DNA of 64,000 bases from Amycolatopsis mediterranei. Lineage in GTDB: Bacteria; Actinomycetota; Actinomycetes; Mycobacteriales; Pseudonocardiaceae. Below the pieces are notes generated by a model that had not been told where the DNA came from, made no database searches, and was given only the letters and a program-made list of their open reading frames with translations. This document shows positions 46,040 through 54,268 of this stretch, piece by piece (position 1 is the stretch's first letter; every line of letters starts with the position of its first letter). The stretch spans positions 5,982,032 to 6,046,031 of the forward strand of contig NZ_CP100416.1 in the NCBI RefSeq assembly GCF_026017845.1. Reading direction: 5' to 3'. The position numbers and the translations under genes are program-made.

Positions 46040-47440
46040 TCAGCTCTTGGCCGCGACGCCCTGACGGGCCCGCAGGTCGAGTTCGATCTGCTCCAGGCTG
46101 CGGCCCTTGGTCTCCGGGACCAGCCACTTGGTGAGCACGAACAGCACCACGTTCACCCCGGCGAACAGGAACATCGAGCCGCCGATGCCGAGGGACTTCG
46201 GGTCGGAGATGAGCGGGAACACCGCGCTCACGATCCCGGTCGCCGCCCACAGGACCACACTGCTGACGCCCATGCCCGTGGCCCGGTACTTCAGCGGGAA
46301 CACCTCGGACATCATCACCCAGACGACCGCGCCCCAGCCGAGCTCGTAGCCGACCAGGTAGAGCACCATCATCACCAGCATCAGCAGGCCGCGCGTGCCG
46401 GTGTCGTGGACGTTCAGCACCACCAGGCCGGCCGCCACCAGCGTCACCACCATGATGACGTTGCCGATGAGCAGCAGGGGCTTGCGGCCCCAGCGGTCCA
46501 CCACGAACACGACCCACGCGGTGAACAGGAACTTCGTGACGCCCAGCAGCACGCCGGACAGCAGCGCCGCCTGCGTGGCGAAGCCGAGGCCGATGAGCAT
46601 CGTCGGGAAGTACGCGTTGATCGCGTTGACGCCGCTGAACTGCTGGCCGACCGCGAGCAGCAGCGCCACGACGATCATCGGCCGCACGAAGCCGGAGAAC
46701 AGGTCGCGGATGCGAGGCTTCTCCTCGGTGTCCAGCTGGATGACCTCGTGGATGGTCGAGATCTCCTCGTCGAGGTTCACGGTGTTGCCGTGCGCGCTCG
46801 CCAGGACCTGCCGGGCCTCGTCCTCCCGGCCGTTCTTGACCAGCCACCGCGGCGTCTCGGGCAGGAACGCCAGCCCGGCGAGCAGGATCACCGCGGGCAC
46901 GATCGCGCCGGCGAACATCCAGCGCCAGGCCGAGTGCGGGCCGAGCAAGTAGCTCACCAGGAACGCGATCAGGATGCCCAGCACGATGAAGATCTGGTTG
47001 AGCGCGCCCATCGCGCCCCGCAACCGCGCCGGGGCCAGTTCGGACAGGTAGGTCGGGACGGTCGAGGACGAAAGTCCGATGCCCAGCCCGATGACCAGCC
47101 GCGAAACCACCAGCAGCAGGAACGTCGGCGAGAAGCTCGCCGCCAGCGTGCCCACGATGACGATGCCCGCGGCGACCATGATCGTGCGGCGCCGGCCGAG
47201 GGCTTCGTTGGTGCGGCTGGACAACAGCGCGCCGACGATCGCACCGACCGACAGGCTGGCGGTGATCACGCCCTTGTCCCAGCTGGTCAGCGCCCACAGT
47301 TTCCCGATGAACGGGAGCACCCCGGAGATCACGCCGAGGTCGTAACCGAAGAGGATGCCGCCGAGCGCGCCGAAGAAGTACAACGTTGTTCGGCCGATCT
47401 GCCGCGCCGATGCTGTCTGCGTACTTGACTGATCGGTCAT
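46040..47440 (-). CDS. MFS sugar porter
   Basis: A 466-residue sugar:proton symporter with 12 predicted membrane helices and all family signatures: GYDLGVISG in helix 1, NEALGRRRTI between helices 2 and 3, LPETPRWLVKNGREDEA after helix 6, QQFSGVNAINAYFP in helix 7, VDRWGRKPLLL and the C-terminal VPETKGRSLEQIE. It probably imports a hexose or pentose. ATG 47440 starts MTDQSS. It is divergent from the GH74 xyloglucanase gene, which suggests uptake of released sugars. Of the five CebR-like sites, the nearest lies 271 bases upstream. Confidence 0.9.
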   Translation of the reverse strand: MTDQSSTQTASARQIGRTTLYFFGALGGILFGYDLGVISGVLPFIGKLWALTSWDKGVITASLSVGAIVGALLSSRTNEALGRRRTIMVAAGIVIVGTLAASFSPTFLLLVVSRLVIGLGIGLSSSTVPTYLSELAPARLRGAMGALNQIFIVLGILIAFLVSYLLGPHSAWRWMFAGAIVPAVILLAGLAFLPETPRWLVKNGREDEARQVLASAHGNTVNLDEEISTIHEVIQLDTEEKPRIRDLFSGFVRPMIVVALLLAVGQQFSGVNAINAYFPTMLIGLGFATQAALLSGVLLGVTKFLFTAWVVFVVDRWGRKPLLLIGNVIMVVTLVAAGLVVLNVHDTGTRGLLMLVMMVLYLVGYELGWGAVVWVMMSEVFPLKYRATGMGVSSVVLWAATGIVSAVFPLISDPKSLGIGGSMFLFAGVNVVLFVLTKWLVPETKGRSLEQIELDLRARQGVAAKS

Positions 47441-47710
47441 TGCCGGGTCGCCTCTTTCTTGAGTGCAGTCGAGCGTAGGTCCAGTCCAGCCAGCGGCCAC
47501 CACACTCACACGCCGGAAAATGGCGGGCAAGAAGATCCGCGATAACAATTCAGACACCTGATCGTCATTCACGTATGTGATTCCGACAAAACCGGCACCC
47601 GTTCGGCGCGAAGCCGGGTTCCGCTCCACCTCGGATCCACTGTGGACAGTGCGGATCGCCGAAATCGTCGAACGCTTTACAACGCTCCGAACGCTGGTTT
47701 ACCGTCCCTC

Positions 47711-47724
47711 TGGAAGCGCTCCCA
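47711..47724 (+). promoter_or_regulatory. CebR/CelR-like operator upstream of the GH74 gene
   Basis: TGGAAGCGCTCCCA differs by one base from TGGGAGCGCTCCCA, the operator of the actinobacterial cellobiose-sensing repressors CebR and CelR. It ends 16 bases before GTG 47741, overlapping the likely transcription start and next to the ribosome-binding site. It also helps to fix the gene start, because longer in-frame starts would put the operator inside the coding region. Confidence 0.8.
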
Positions 47725-47740
47725 GAGTGTGGAGGCAGAG

Positions 47741-50500
47741 GTGCACAACGTCGTGCCAGAAACTCGTTCCCCCGTCGGGTTCCGCTCAGCGAGACGGCTG
47801 CTCGCCGGCGCGCTCGTCGTGCTCGTGCCCGCCGCCGTCGCGGTCGTCGCGGGCGCACCGGCTTCCCCGGCCGCACCGGCGGCCGCCACGACGACGTGGC
47901 GCAACGCGGAGATCGCCGGCGGCGGATTCGTCCCCGGGATCGTCTTCAACCAGACCGAACCGGGGCTCGTCTACGCCCGCACCGACATCGGCGGGGCGTA
48001 CCGGTGGAACACCGCCACCGGCCGCTGGCTCCCGCTGCTCGACTCGGTCGGCTGGACCGACTGGGGCCACAACGGCGTCGTCAGCCTGGCCACCGATCCG
48101 GTCGACCCGAACCGGGTCTACGTCGCCGCCGGGATGTACACCAACAGCTGGGACCCGAACCCCGGCGCGATCCTGCGGTCGGCCGACCGCGGCGCCACCT
48201 GGCAGGCGGCCGCGCTGCCGTTCAAGCTCGGCGGCAACATGCCCGGCCGCGGCATGGGCGAGCGGCTCGCCATCGACCCGAACCGCAACAGCGTCCTCTA
48301 CCTCGGCGCGCCGAGCGGAAACGGGCTGTGGCGCAGCACGGACTCCGGCGTCACCTGGGCTAAGGTCACCGCCTTCCCCAACCCGGGCAACTACGCGCCC
48401 GACCCGAACGACACCACGGGCTACTCCAGCGACAACGAGGGCGTCACCTGGGTGACGTTCGACCCGTCGACCGGCACCCGCGGCGCCACCACGCAGACGA
48501 TCTACGTCGGCGTCGCGGACAAGCAGAACACCGTCTACCGCAGCACCGACGGCGGCACGACGTGGGCGCGGCTGGCCGGCCAGCCCACCGGGTTCCTGGC
48601 GCACAAGGGTGTCGTCGACCCGGCCGGCGGCTACCTCTACCTCGCGACCAGCGACACCGGCGGCCCCTACGACGGCGCGAAGGGCGACGTCTGGAAGTAC
48701 GCCATCAAGACCGGGACGTGGACGCGGATCAGCCCGATCCCGTCGGACAGCTCCGACGACTACTTCGGCTACAGCGGGTTGACGATCGACCGGCAGCACC
48801 CGAACACGCTGATGGTCGCCACCCAGGTGTCGTGGTGGCCGGACGTGATCTTCTTCCGCAGCACCGACGGCGGCGCCACCTGGACCCGGATCTGGGACTT
48901 CTCCAGCTACCCCGACCGGTCGCTGCGCTACACGCAGGACGTCTCCTCGGTGCCGTGGCTGACCTTCGGCGTCCAAGCCGCTCCCCCGGTGCCCTCGCCG
49001 AAGCTCGGCTGGATGACCGAGTCGGTGGAGATCGACCCCTTCGACTCGAACCACCTGCTCTACGGCACGGGCGCGACCGTCTACGGCACGTCCGACCTCA
49101 CGAAGTGGGACAGCGGCGGGAAGATCACGATCAAACCGGTCGTCGGCGGCCTCGAAGAGACCGCGGTGCTGGACCTGATCAGCCCGCCGTCGGGCGCGCC
49201 CCTGCTGTCCGGCCTCGGTGACATCGGCGGGTTCCGGCACGACAGCCTCGACGCGGTCCCGGCCACCATGTACACGCAGCCTGTGTTCACCACGACCACC
49301 AGCCTGGATTACGCCGAGCTGTCGCCGGCGACGATCGTGCGCGTGGGCACGCTGGACCGGTCCGCGCGGCCGAACGACAACCGGATCGCCTTCTCCACCG
49401 ACGGCGGGAAGAACTGGTTCCAGGGCGCGGAGCCGGGCGGGAACGCCGGCGGCGGCACGGTGGCCGCGGCCGCCGACGGCAGCCGGTTCGTCTGGAGCCC
49501 GGACGGCGCGAACGTCAGCTACTCCGCCGGCTTCGGCTCGTCGTGGACGGCGTCGACGGGCATCCCGGCCGGCGCGGTGGTCGAGTCCGACCGGGTCGAC
49601 CCGAAGCGGTTCTACGGGTTCGCGGCGGGCAAGTTCTACGTCAGCACCGACGGCGGCGCGAAGTTCACCGCGACCGCGGCCACCGGGCTGCCGGCCGGGT
49701 CGGCGCACTTCAAGGCGATGCCGGGGGTGGCCGGGGACGTCTGGCTGGCCGGCGGCTCCGGCACTGTGTACGGCCTGTGGCACTCCACTGATTCCGGTGC
49801 GTCCTTCACGAAACTGGCGAACGTCGCCGAAGCCGACAACATCGGGTTCGGCAAGGCCGCTCCCGGGCGGACGTATGCCGCGTTGTACACGATCGCCGAG
49901 ATCGATGGCGTGCGCGGGATCTTCCGCTCGGACGACGCGGGAGCTTCGTGGACGCGGATCAACGACGACCGGCACCAGTACGGCAACATCGGGGCGGCGC
50001 TGACCGGCGATCCGCGCGTGTACGGCCGGGTGTACGTGGGGACGAACGGCCGCGGCGTGATCGTGGGCGAATCCGGGGGCAGCGAGCCACCGCCGCCGAC
50101 GAGCACCACGCCGACCACCACGACCACGACTCCGACGACCACCACCACGCCCACGACGACCACCACGCCGGTGCCGTCGGGGTCCTGCACGGCGGCCTAC
50201 ACGGTCACCAACCAGTGGCAGGGCGGGTTCCAGGCCTCGGTGAAGGTGGGCAACACCGGCACCGCCGCGGTGAGCGGGTGGACGGTGACGTGGACCTACG
50301 CCGACGGGCAGCGGGTGACCCAGGCGTGGAACGCGCAGGTCACCCAGAACGGCGCGGCGGTGACGGCGCTGGACGCGGGCTGGAACAAGACCATCCCCGG
50401 GGGCGGCAGCGCGGAGTTCGGGTTCACCGGGAGTTCGGGGATGGTGAACTCCCGGCCGAGCTCGATCTCGCTCAACGGGCGGGCCTGCACGACGTCCTGA
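47741..50500 (+). CDS. Secreted GH74 xyloglucanase with C-terminal CBM2
   Basis: A 919-residue exported enzyme. A signal segment (LLAGALVVLVPAAVAVVAGAPASPAAPA) is followed by a GH74 tandem seven-bladed propeller with many D-x-G-x-T-W blade motifs. The two catalytic Asp residues are seen in ARTDIGGAYR (about 82) and GLGDIGGFRH (about 494). A Pro/Thr linker (about 785-812) leads to a CBM2 cellulose-binding domain (SCTAAYTVTNQWQGGFQASVKVGN...). It should cut xyloglucan in plant walls. GTG 47741 has GGAGG five bases upstream. Confidence 0.93.
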   Translation: MHNVVPETRSPVGFRSARRLLAGALVVLVPAAVAVVAGAPASPAAPAAATTTWRNAEIAGGGFVPGIVFNQTEPGLVYARTDIGGAYRWNTATGRWLPLLDSVGWTDWGHNGVVSLATDPVDPNRVYVAAGMYTNSWDPNPGAILRSADRGATWQAAALPFKLGGNMPGRGMGERLAIDPNRNSVLYLGAPSGNGLWRSTDSGVTWAKVTAFPNPGNYAPDPNDTTGYSSDNEGVTWVTFDPSTGTRGATTQTIYVGVADKQNTVYRSTDGGTTWARLAGQPTGFLAHKGVVDPAGGYLYLATSDTGGPYDGAKGDVWKYAIKTGTWTRISPIPSDSSDDYFGYSGLTIDRQHPNTLMVATQVSWWPDVIFFRSTDGGATWTRIWDFSSYPDRSLRYTQDVSSVPWLTFGVQAAPPVPSPKLGWMTESVEIDPFDSNHLLYGTGATVYGTSDLTKWDSGGKITIKPVVGGLEETAVLDLISPPSGAPLLSGLGDIGGFRHDSLDAVPATMYTQPVFTTTTSLDYAELSPATIVRVGTLDRSARPNDNRIAFSTDGGKNWFQGAEPGGNAGGGTVAAAADGSRFVWSPDGANVSYSAGFGSSWTASTGIPAGAVVESDRVDPKRFYGFAAGKFYVSTDGGAKFTATAATGLPAGSAHFKAMPGVAGDVWLAGGSGTVYGLWHSTDSGASFTKLANVAEADNIGFGKAAPGRTYAALYTIAEIDGVRGIFRSDDAGASWTRINDDRHQYGNIGAALTGDPRVYGRVYVGTNGRGVIVGESGGSEPPPPTSTTPTTTTTTPTTTTTPTTTTTPVPSGSCTAAYTVTNQWQGGFQASVKVGNTGTAAVSGWTVTWTYADGQRVTQAWNAQVTQNGAAVTALDAGWNKTIPGGGSAEFGFTGSSGMVNSRPSSISLNGRACTTS

Positions 50501-50511
50501 GCCGGTTCCTC

Positions 50512-50669
50512 GCCGGACTCGTCCCGGGCCGCGGCGATCCCGGACGAGTCCGGCGCGACCTCGCGTCCACGGGCGGGAAGGGGGTTTCAACCCACCCCCA
50601 GGCGGTTGAAACCCCCTCCCCGCGCCCCCAGTCCGGGGTCTCGCCCGAGCAGCCGCAGCCTGCTCGGGC
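50512..50669. terminator. Cluster of three hairpins between convergent genes
   Basis: Three inverted repeats lie in a row: 50512-50554 (GCCGGACTCGTCC... with one bulge), 50581-50615 (perfect arms GGGGTTTCAACC/GGTTGAAACCCC) and 50643-50669 (perfect 10-base arms GCCCGAGCAG/CTGCTCGGGC). The first is a likely terminator for the GH74 gene. The 350-base gap (50501-50851) shows no gene. Confidence 0.6.
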
Positions 50670-50851
50670 GGCCTTCCCCGGTGAGGTCCACTCTTCCCGT
50701 TGCCGACGGCCGCCGCCATTCCTGCCCCCAGGAGACTTTTTCGTCCCGGCACACCCGCGCTGAGCAGCGCAAACCCGGACCGGCGGATGCGAAAATACCC
50801 AGCCGGGCGGGCAAAAGTTACCCGGCGGACAGTGGGCGGGGGTGCGGCCGC

Positions 50852-51853
50852 TCAGGCGCTCTCCAGCACGATCTTCCCGATGTGGGTCCGGGACTCCAGG
50901 TGCGCGAACGCCCCGGCCACCTCGTCGAAGGCGAACCGGCGGTCGATCACCGGCTTGAGGCCGGTCCGCTCGATCGCGGTGTTCATCGCCTGGAACGTCT
51001 CGCGGGAGGCGTTCGTGAGGCCACGCAGCGTCAGCTGCTTGACCAGCACCAGGATCGGGTCGGCGGCGCCTTCGTGGGTCAGGACGCCGGCGACGCTGAC
51101 GTGCCCACCGTACCGCGCGGCGAGCATCGACTGGCCGATCGTGCCGCCGCCACCGACGTCGACGACGTGGTCGACACCGCCGCCGGTCAGGCCGGCCACC
51201 GCGGCTCCCCACTCCGGGGTGGTCGCGTGGTTGAGCGTCTCGGCGGCGCCGAGCGCCCGCAGCCGCTCGAGCTTCTCGTCCGAGCCGGACGTCGAGACGA
51301 CGTGGGCGCCGCCGAGCGCGGCGAACTGCAGGGCGAACGTGGACAGGCCGCCGCTGCCGAGGGTGAGCACGGTCTGCCCCGGCGTCAGCCGGCCTTCCTC
51401 GACGACGGCACGCCAGGCCGTGACGCCGGCGCTGGGCAGCGTGGCGGCTTCGGCGTAGCCGAGGTGCGCGGGGATCGCGACCAGGGCGTCCTCGGCGAAG
51501 ACCGCGTACTCCGCGAGCACGCCGTCGAGCGTGCCGCCCAGGTCGTCCACGGTCTTCTCCGGCGTGCCGGGACCGGCCAGCCAGTCCGGGAAGTAGGTGG
51601 CCGCCACCCGGTCACCGGTGGTCCAGGCGCGCACCCCGTCGCCGACCGCGACCACCTCGCCCGCGCCGTCGGACAGCGGGATCACGTCCGGCTTCACCGG
51701 CTTCGGGTAGAACCCCTTGAGGATCATCAGGTCGCGGGCGTTGACCGCCCACCCGCGCAGCCGGACCAGGACCTGGCCGGGACCGGGCTCGGGAACGTCC
51801 CGCTCGGCCAGGACGAGTTCGGCGCCGGGGCGGGGCAGGGAAAAGAACTTCAC
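50852..51853 (-). CDS. Zinc-independent MDR-family NAD(P)H-dependent oxidoreductase
   Basis: A 333-residue medium-chain dehydrogenase/reductase. The catalytic N-terminal domain includes GWAVNARDLMILKGFYP and IPLSDGAGEVVAVG. The Rossmann part has TLTLGSGGLSTFALQFA. The Cys/His zinc ligands of classical alcohol dehydrogenases are absent, pointing to an enoyl/quinone-reductase type. GTG 51853 has GGAG upstream. It is the last of five co-directional genes that begin with a regulator and an AfsA-like protein. Reduction of a butenolide or enoyl intermediate would fit that context but is inference. Confidence 0.85.
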   Translation of the reverse strand: MKFFSLPRPGAELVLAERDVPEPGPGQVLVRLRGWAVNARDLMILKGFYPKPVKPDVIPLSDGAGEVVAVGDGVRAWTTGDRVAATYFPDWLAGPGTPEKTVDDLGGTLDGVLAEYAVFAEDALVAIPAHLGYAEAATLPSAGVTAWRAVVEEGRLTPGQTVLTLGSGGLSTFALQFAALGGAHVVSTSGSDEKLERLRALGAAETLNHATTPEWGAAVAGLTGGGVDHVVDVGGGGTIGQSMLAARYGGHVSVAGVLTHEGAADPILVLVKQLTLRGLTNASRETFQAMNTAIERTGLKPVIDRRFAFDEVAGAFAHLESRTHIGKIVLESA

Positions 51854-51881
51854 AGCGGCTCCAAGGGGTCGGGGGCACTCC

Positions 51882-52583
51882 TCAACGCGGCCAGTGTGTC
51901 GAAGCCGCGAGCTCGCCGTCGACGGTCGCCAGCAATTCCGGGGTGAGCCCGGCGAGCGACGTGGCGAAGTGGCGGACACCGCAGGCGGCCATGAACTCCC
52001 GCTGCCGCGCGTGGGCGGGGCTCGACGGGAACCCGACGAAGCCGGCGCCGTGCGCGCGGGCGTCCTCGGCGACCCGGCTGACGTCGTCGACGAAGACGAT
52101 CTCGTCGAAGGCGACGCCGAGCACGGTCCGCGTGATGTGCTCGACGCCCGGGCGGTGCTCGTTGATGCTCACGTACGGCACCTCGGGATCCAGGAGGTCC
52201 GCGAAGTCACCGAGGTGGTGGTCGAAGGTGTGCTCGCGGGTCCGGCCGCCGTAGCAGACCAGCCGCACGGGGAGCTTCGCCAGCGCCTCCAGGCCGTCCC
52301 GCGCGCCCGCGGCCACCCGGATCGGGTGCTCGGCCAGGTAGTCCTGCCGCGCGGCCCACAGCTGCTTCAGCGTCAGCTCGGCCGGCTGGTCCAGACCGCA
52401 GAGGCGGGTGATCTTTTCGGCGACGACGAGGTCGCGCAGCCCGATGACGTCCCGCTCGGCCGCGGCGTCGTACCGCCCGCCGTGCTCGGTGACGAACCGG
52501 GCGATCATGGCCAGGTAGGTGTCGTCGATGAGTACGCCGTCGCAGTCGAGCGCGACCACGCGCAGCTTTTCGAAGCCGCTCAC
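51882..52583 (-). CDS. HAD-family phosphatase
   Basis: A 233-residue haloacid-dehalogenase-type hydrolase. Motif I is VVALDCDGVLID with nucleophile Asp13 and general acid Asp15. Motif II Ser/Thr is probably in VCYGGRT. The Lys motif lies in the middle, and motif IV is VFVDDVSRVAEDA. A helical cap sits between motifs I and II. GTG 52583 overlaps the stop of the upstream gene (GTGA). In this operon it could remove phosphate from a small-molecule intermediate. Confidence 0.85.
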   Translation of the reverse strand: MSGFEKLRVVALDCDGVLIDDTYLAMIARFVTEHGGRYDAAAERDVIGLRDLVVAEKITRLCGLDQPAELTLKQLWAARQDYLAEHPIRVAAGARDGLEALAKLPVRLVCYGGRTREHTFDHHLGDFADLLDPEVPYVSINEHRPGVEHITRTVLGVAFDEIVFVDDVSRVAEDARAHGAGFVGFPSSPAHARQREFMAACGVRHFATSLAGLTPELLATVDGELAASTHWPR

Positions 52584-53395
52584 CGCTGCGCGAACACTTC
52601 CCGCACGGCCGCGATGGCGTTGAGCGCGGCCGGGAAGCCGCAGTAGAACGCCAGGTGCAGCACGGTCTCCACGACTTCCTGCTCGGTCCCGCCGACGTTG
52701 AGCAGCCCGTGGACGTGCACCTTCAGCTGCGGCAGCGCGGTGCCCAGGGCGACGCAGGCCGCAATCGTGACGATCTCGCGGTGGCGCAGGCTCAGGTGCG
52801 GCCGGCTGTAGATCTCGCCGAAGGTGAATTCGACGATGGAGACGGCCAGGTCCGGAGCGATGTCCCGCAGTCCCGCGGCGACCTGCTCCCCCGCCTCGCC
52901 GTCGACGGCCCGCATCGCCGCCAGGCCGCGCTCGTAGCGGTCCTCGATGCCCGCCCACGGCACTTCGGCGACCTCCTCGGCCGGCGCCGGCTCCTCGTCG
53001 GGCAGGCCGTCGAAGGCCGCCTTCAGCGCCGTCAGGGCGTTGAGCGTGGCCGGGAACCCGGCGAAGGAGCTGACGTGGATCACCGCCTCGATCAGCTGAC
53101 GGCGGGTGCAGCCGACGTTCAGCGCGGCCTTGGCGTGGAACTGCAGCTGCGAACCGGCGTAGCCGAGGGCGGTGAGCGCGGCGACGGTCGCCAGCTGCCG
53201 CTCCGGCAGCGCCAGGCCGGGCCGGTGGTAGACGTCGCCGTAGATGAACCCGACGCACTGCTCGCCGAACTCGGCCTCCCCGATGCTCTCGAACAGGTCC
53301 AGCACGGCCGGCCGGTCGGCCCCGCCGAGCTGCTGGATGAGTTTCAGGCCCTGGGCGAAGGACGCGGAGCGGTCCTGCTGTTGCAGGTCGGACAT
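52580..53395 (-). CDS. Double carboxymuconolactone-decarboxylase-domain protein
   Basis: A 271-residue protein of two CMD/AhpD-like domains (about 35-130 and 155-265), each with the helix pattern R-x-x-xx-VAAL...L..H...ALN.G.T..E..E. The first has a Cys in NVGCTRRQLIEAV; in the second the position is Gly (NVGGTEQEVVETV) and a Cys occurs at AFYCGFP. CMD proteins act as lactone decarboxylases or thiol peroxidase-like enzymes. The coupling with an AfsA-like gene makes a lactone-related role attractive, though unproven. Confidence 0.85.
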   Translation of the reverse strand: MSDLQQQDRSASFAQGLKLIQQLGGADRPAVLDLFESIGEAEFGEQCVGFIYGDVYHRPGLALPERQLATVAALTALGYAGSQLQFHAKAALNVGCTRRQLIEAVIHVSSFAGFPATLNALTALKAAFDGLPDEEPAPAEEVAEVPWAGIEDRYERGLAAMRAVDGEAGEQVAAGLRDIAPDLAVSIVEFTFGEIYSRPHLSLRHREIVTIAACVALGTALPQLKVHVHGLLNVGGTEQEVVETVLHLAFYCGFPAALNAIAAVREVFAQR

Positions 53396-53431
53396 CGTGG
53401 GGTGGTTTCCTTCCGGATCGGGGTTCGGCCT

Positions 53432-54268
53432 TCAGCCGAGGTAGGCCCGGGTGGCCTGGCCTGCCTTGCGGCGTTCGAGGGTGCCGACGCGCCCCTGCGC
53501 GATCATCGAGTACTCGATGCCGGCGGTGGCCACGGTGCGCCCCTGCTGGCGCACCGACGTCGTGGCGCGGAACTTGAGGTTGGTCTCCCGGTCGAGGTCG
53601 GATTCGACGATCAGCGACTCGACCGTGGCCGGGAGCGGGAACAGGAAGTCCTGGAAGGACAGGTCGATCCGCTTCCACACCCCGGCGTACGCCGCCGGGG
53701 TGAGCCCGGGGCGGATCGCGGTCTCGAACTGCGCGATGCAGATCTGCCGCATCGCCTCGATGATCACGATGCCCTGCACGTGCTCGCCGGTGTGGTGGTC
53801 GAGGACCAGCTCGTTGTCGCGGTGGATCCGCAGCTCGGCCCGGCAGTGCGCGGGTGCCGGGCTGTGCACGCCGGCGAGCAGGACGTTCTCCGGCCGGCTC
53901 TTGTGGACGACGACGGGCGGTTCGGACGGCCGCCGGACCGCGGCCGGGTCCGCGAGGCACACGGTCCCTTCGCTCTTCTCGCACGCGGTTTCGAGCAGCT
54001 CGCCGTCGGTCGCGTCGATGCCCTGGCCGAAGTGGACGATCCAGTGGCAGCCCGGCGCCACCGGACCGCCGGAGCCGAGCATGGCCAGCAGGCCCGACAG
54101 CGTGAACACCCGGTCCTCGCGGGCAAACTGCGCGAAGCGGTCGGCGACCACGACGACGTCCCGCCGGGTGTGCCCCTCGAACGCCCAGGCCGCGCACGGG
54201 GTCTTCGGGCACGAGACGTCGTGCGGTGCCACCTCGGGCGCCTCCGTCCGGGTCGAGTCTGGTGTCAC
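53432..54268 (-). CDS. AfsA-like (A-factor biosynthesis hotdog) protein
   Basis: A 278-residue protein. Residues about 120-270 match the AfsA repeat: VVHKSRPENVLLAGV, then LVLDHHTGEHVQGIVIIEAMRQICIAQFE and a final hotdog strand region. AfsA enzymes join a beta-ketoacyl thioester to dihydroxyacetone phosphate in gamma-butyrolactone hormone synthesis. Canonical AfsA has two such repeats; here the N-terminal half (about 15-115) is diverged, with FEGHTRRDVVVVADRF and HFGQGIDATDGELLETA, and may have another function. GTG 54268 overlaps the regulator stop (GTGA). Confidence 0.78.
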   Translation of the reverse strand: MTPDSTRTEAPEVAPHDVSCPKTPCAAWAFEGHTRRDVVVVADRFAQFAREDRVFTLSGLLAMLGSGGPVAPGCHWIVHFGQGIDATDGELLETACEKSEGTVCLADPAAVRRPSEPPVVVHKSRPENVLLAGVHSPAPAHCRAELRIHRDNELVLDHHTGEHVQGIVIIEAMRQICIAQFETAIRPGLTPAAYAGVWKRIDLSFQDFLFPLPATVESLIVESDLDRETNLKFRATTSVRQQGRTVATAGIEYSMIAQGRVGTLERRKAGQATRAYLG

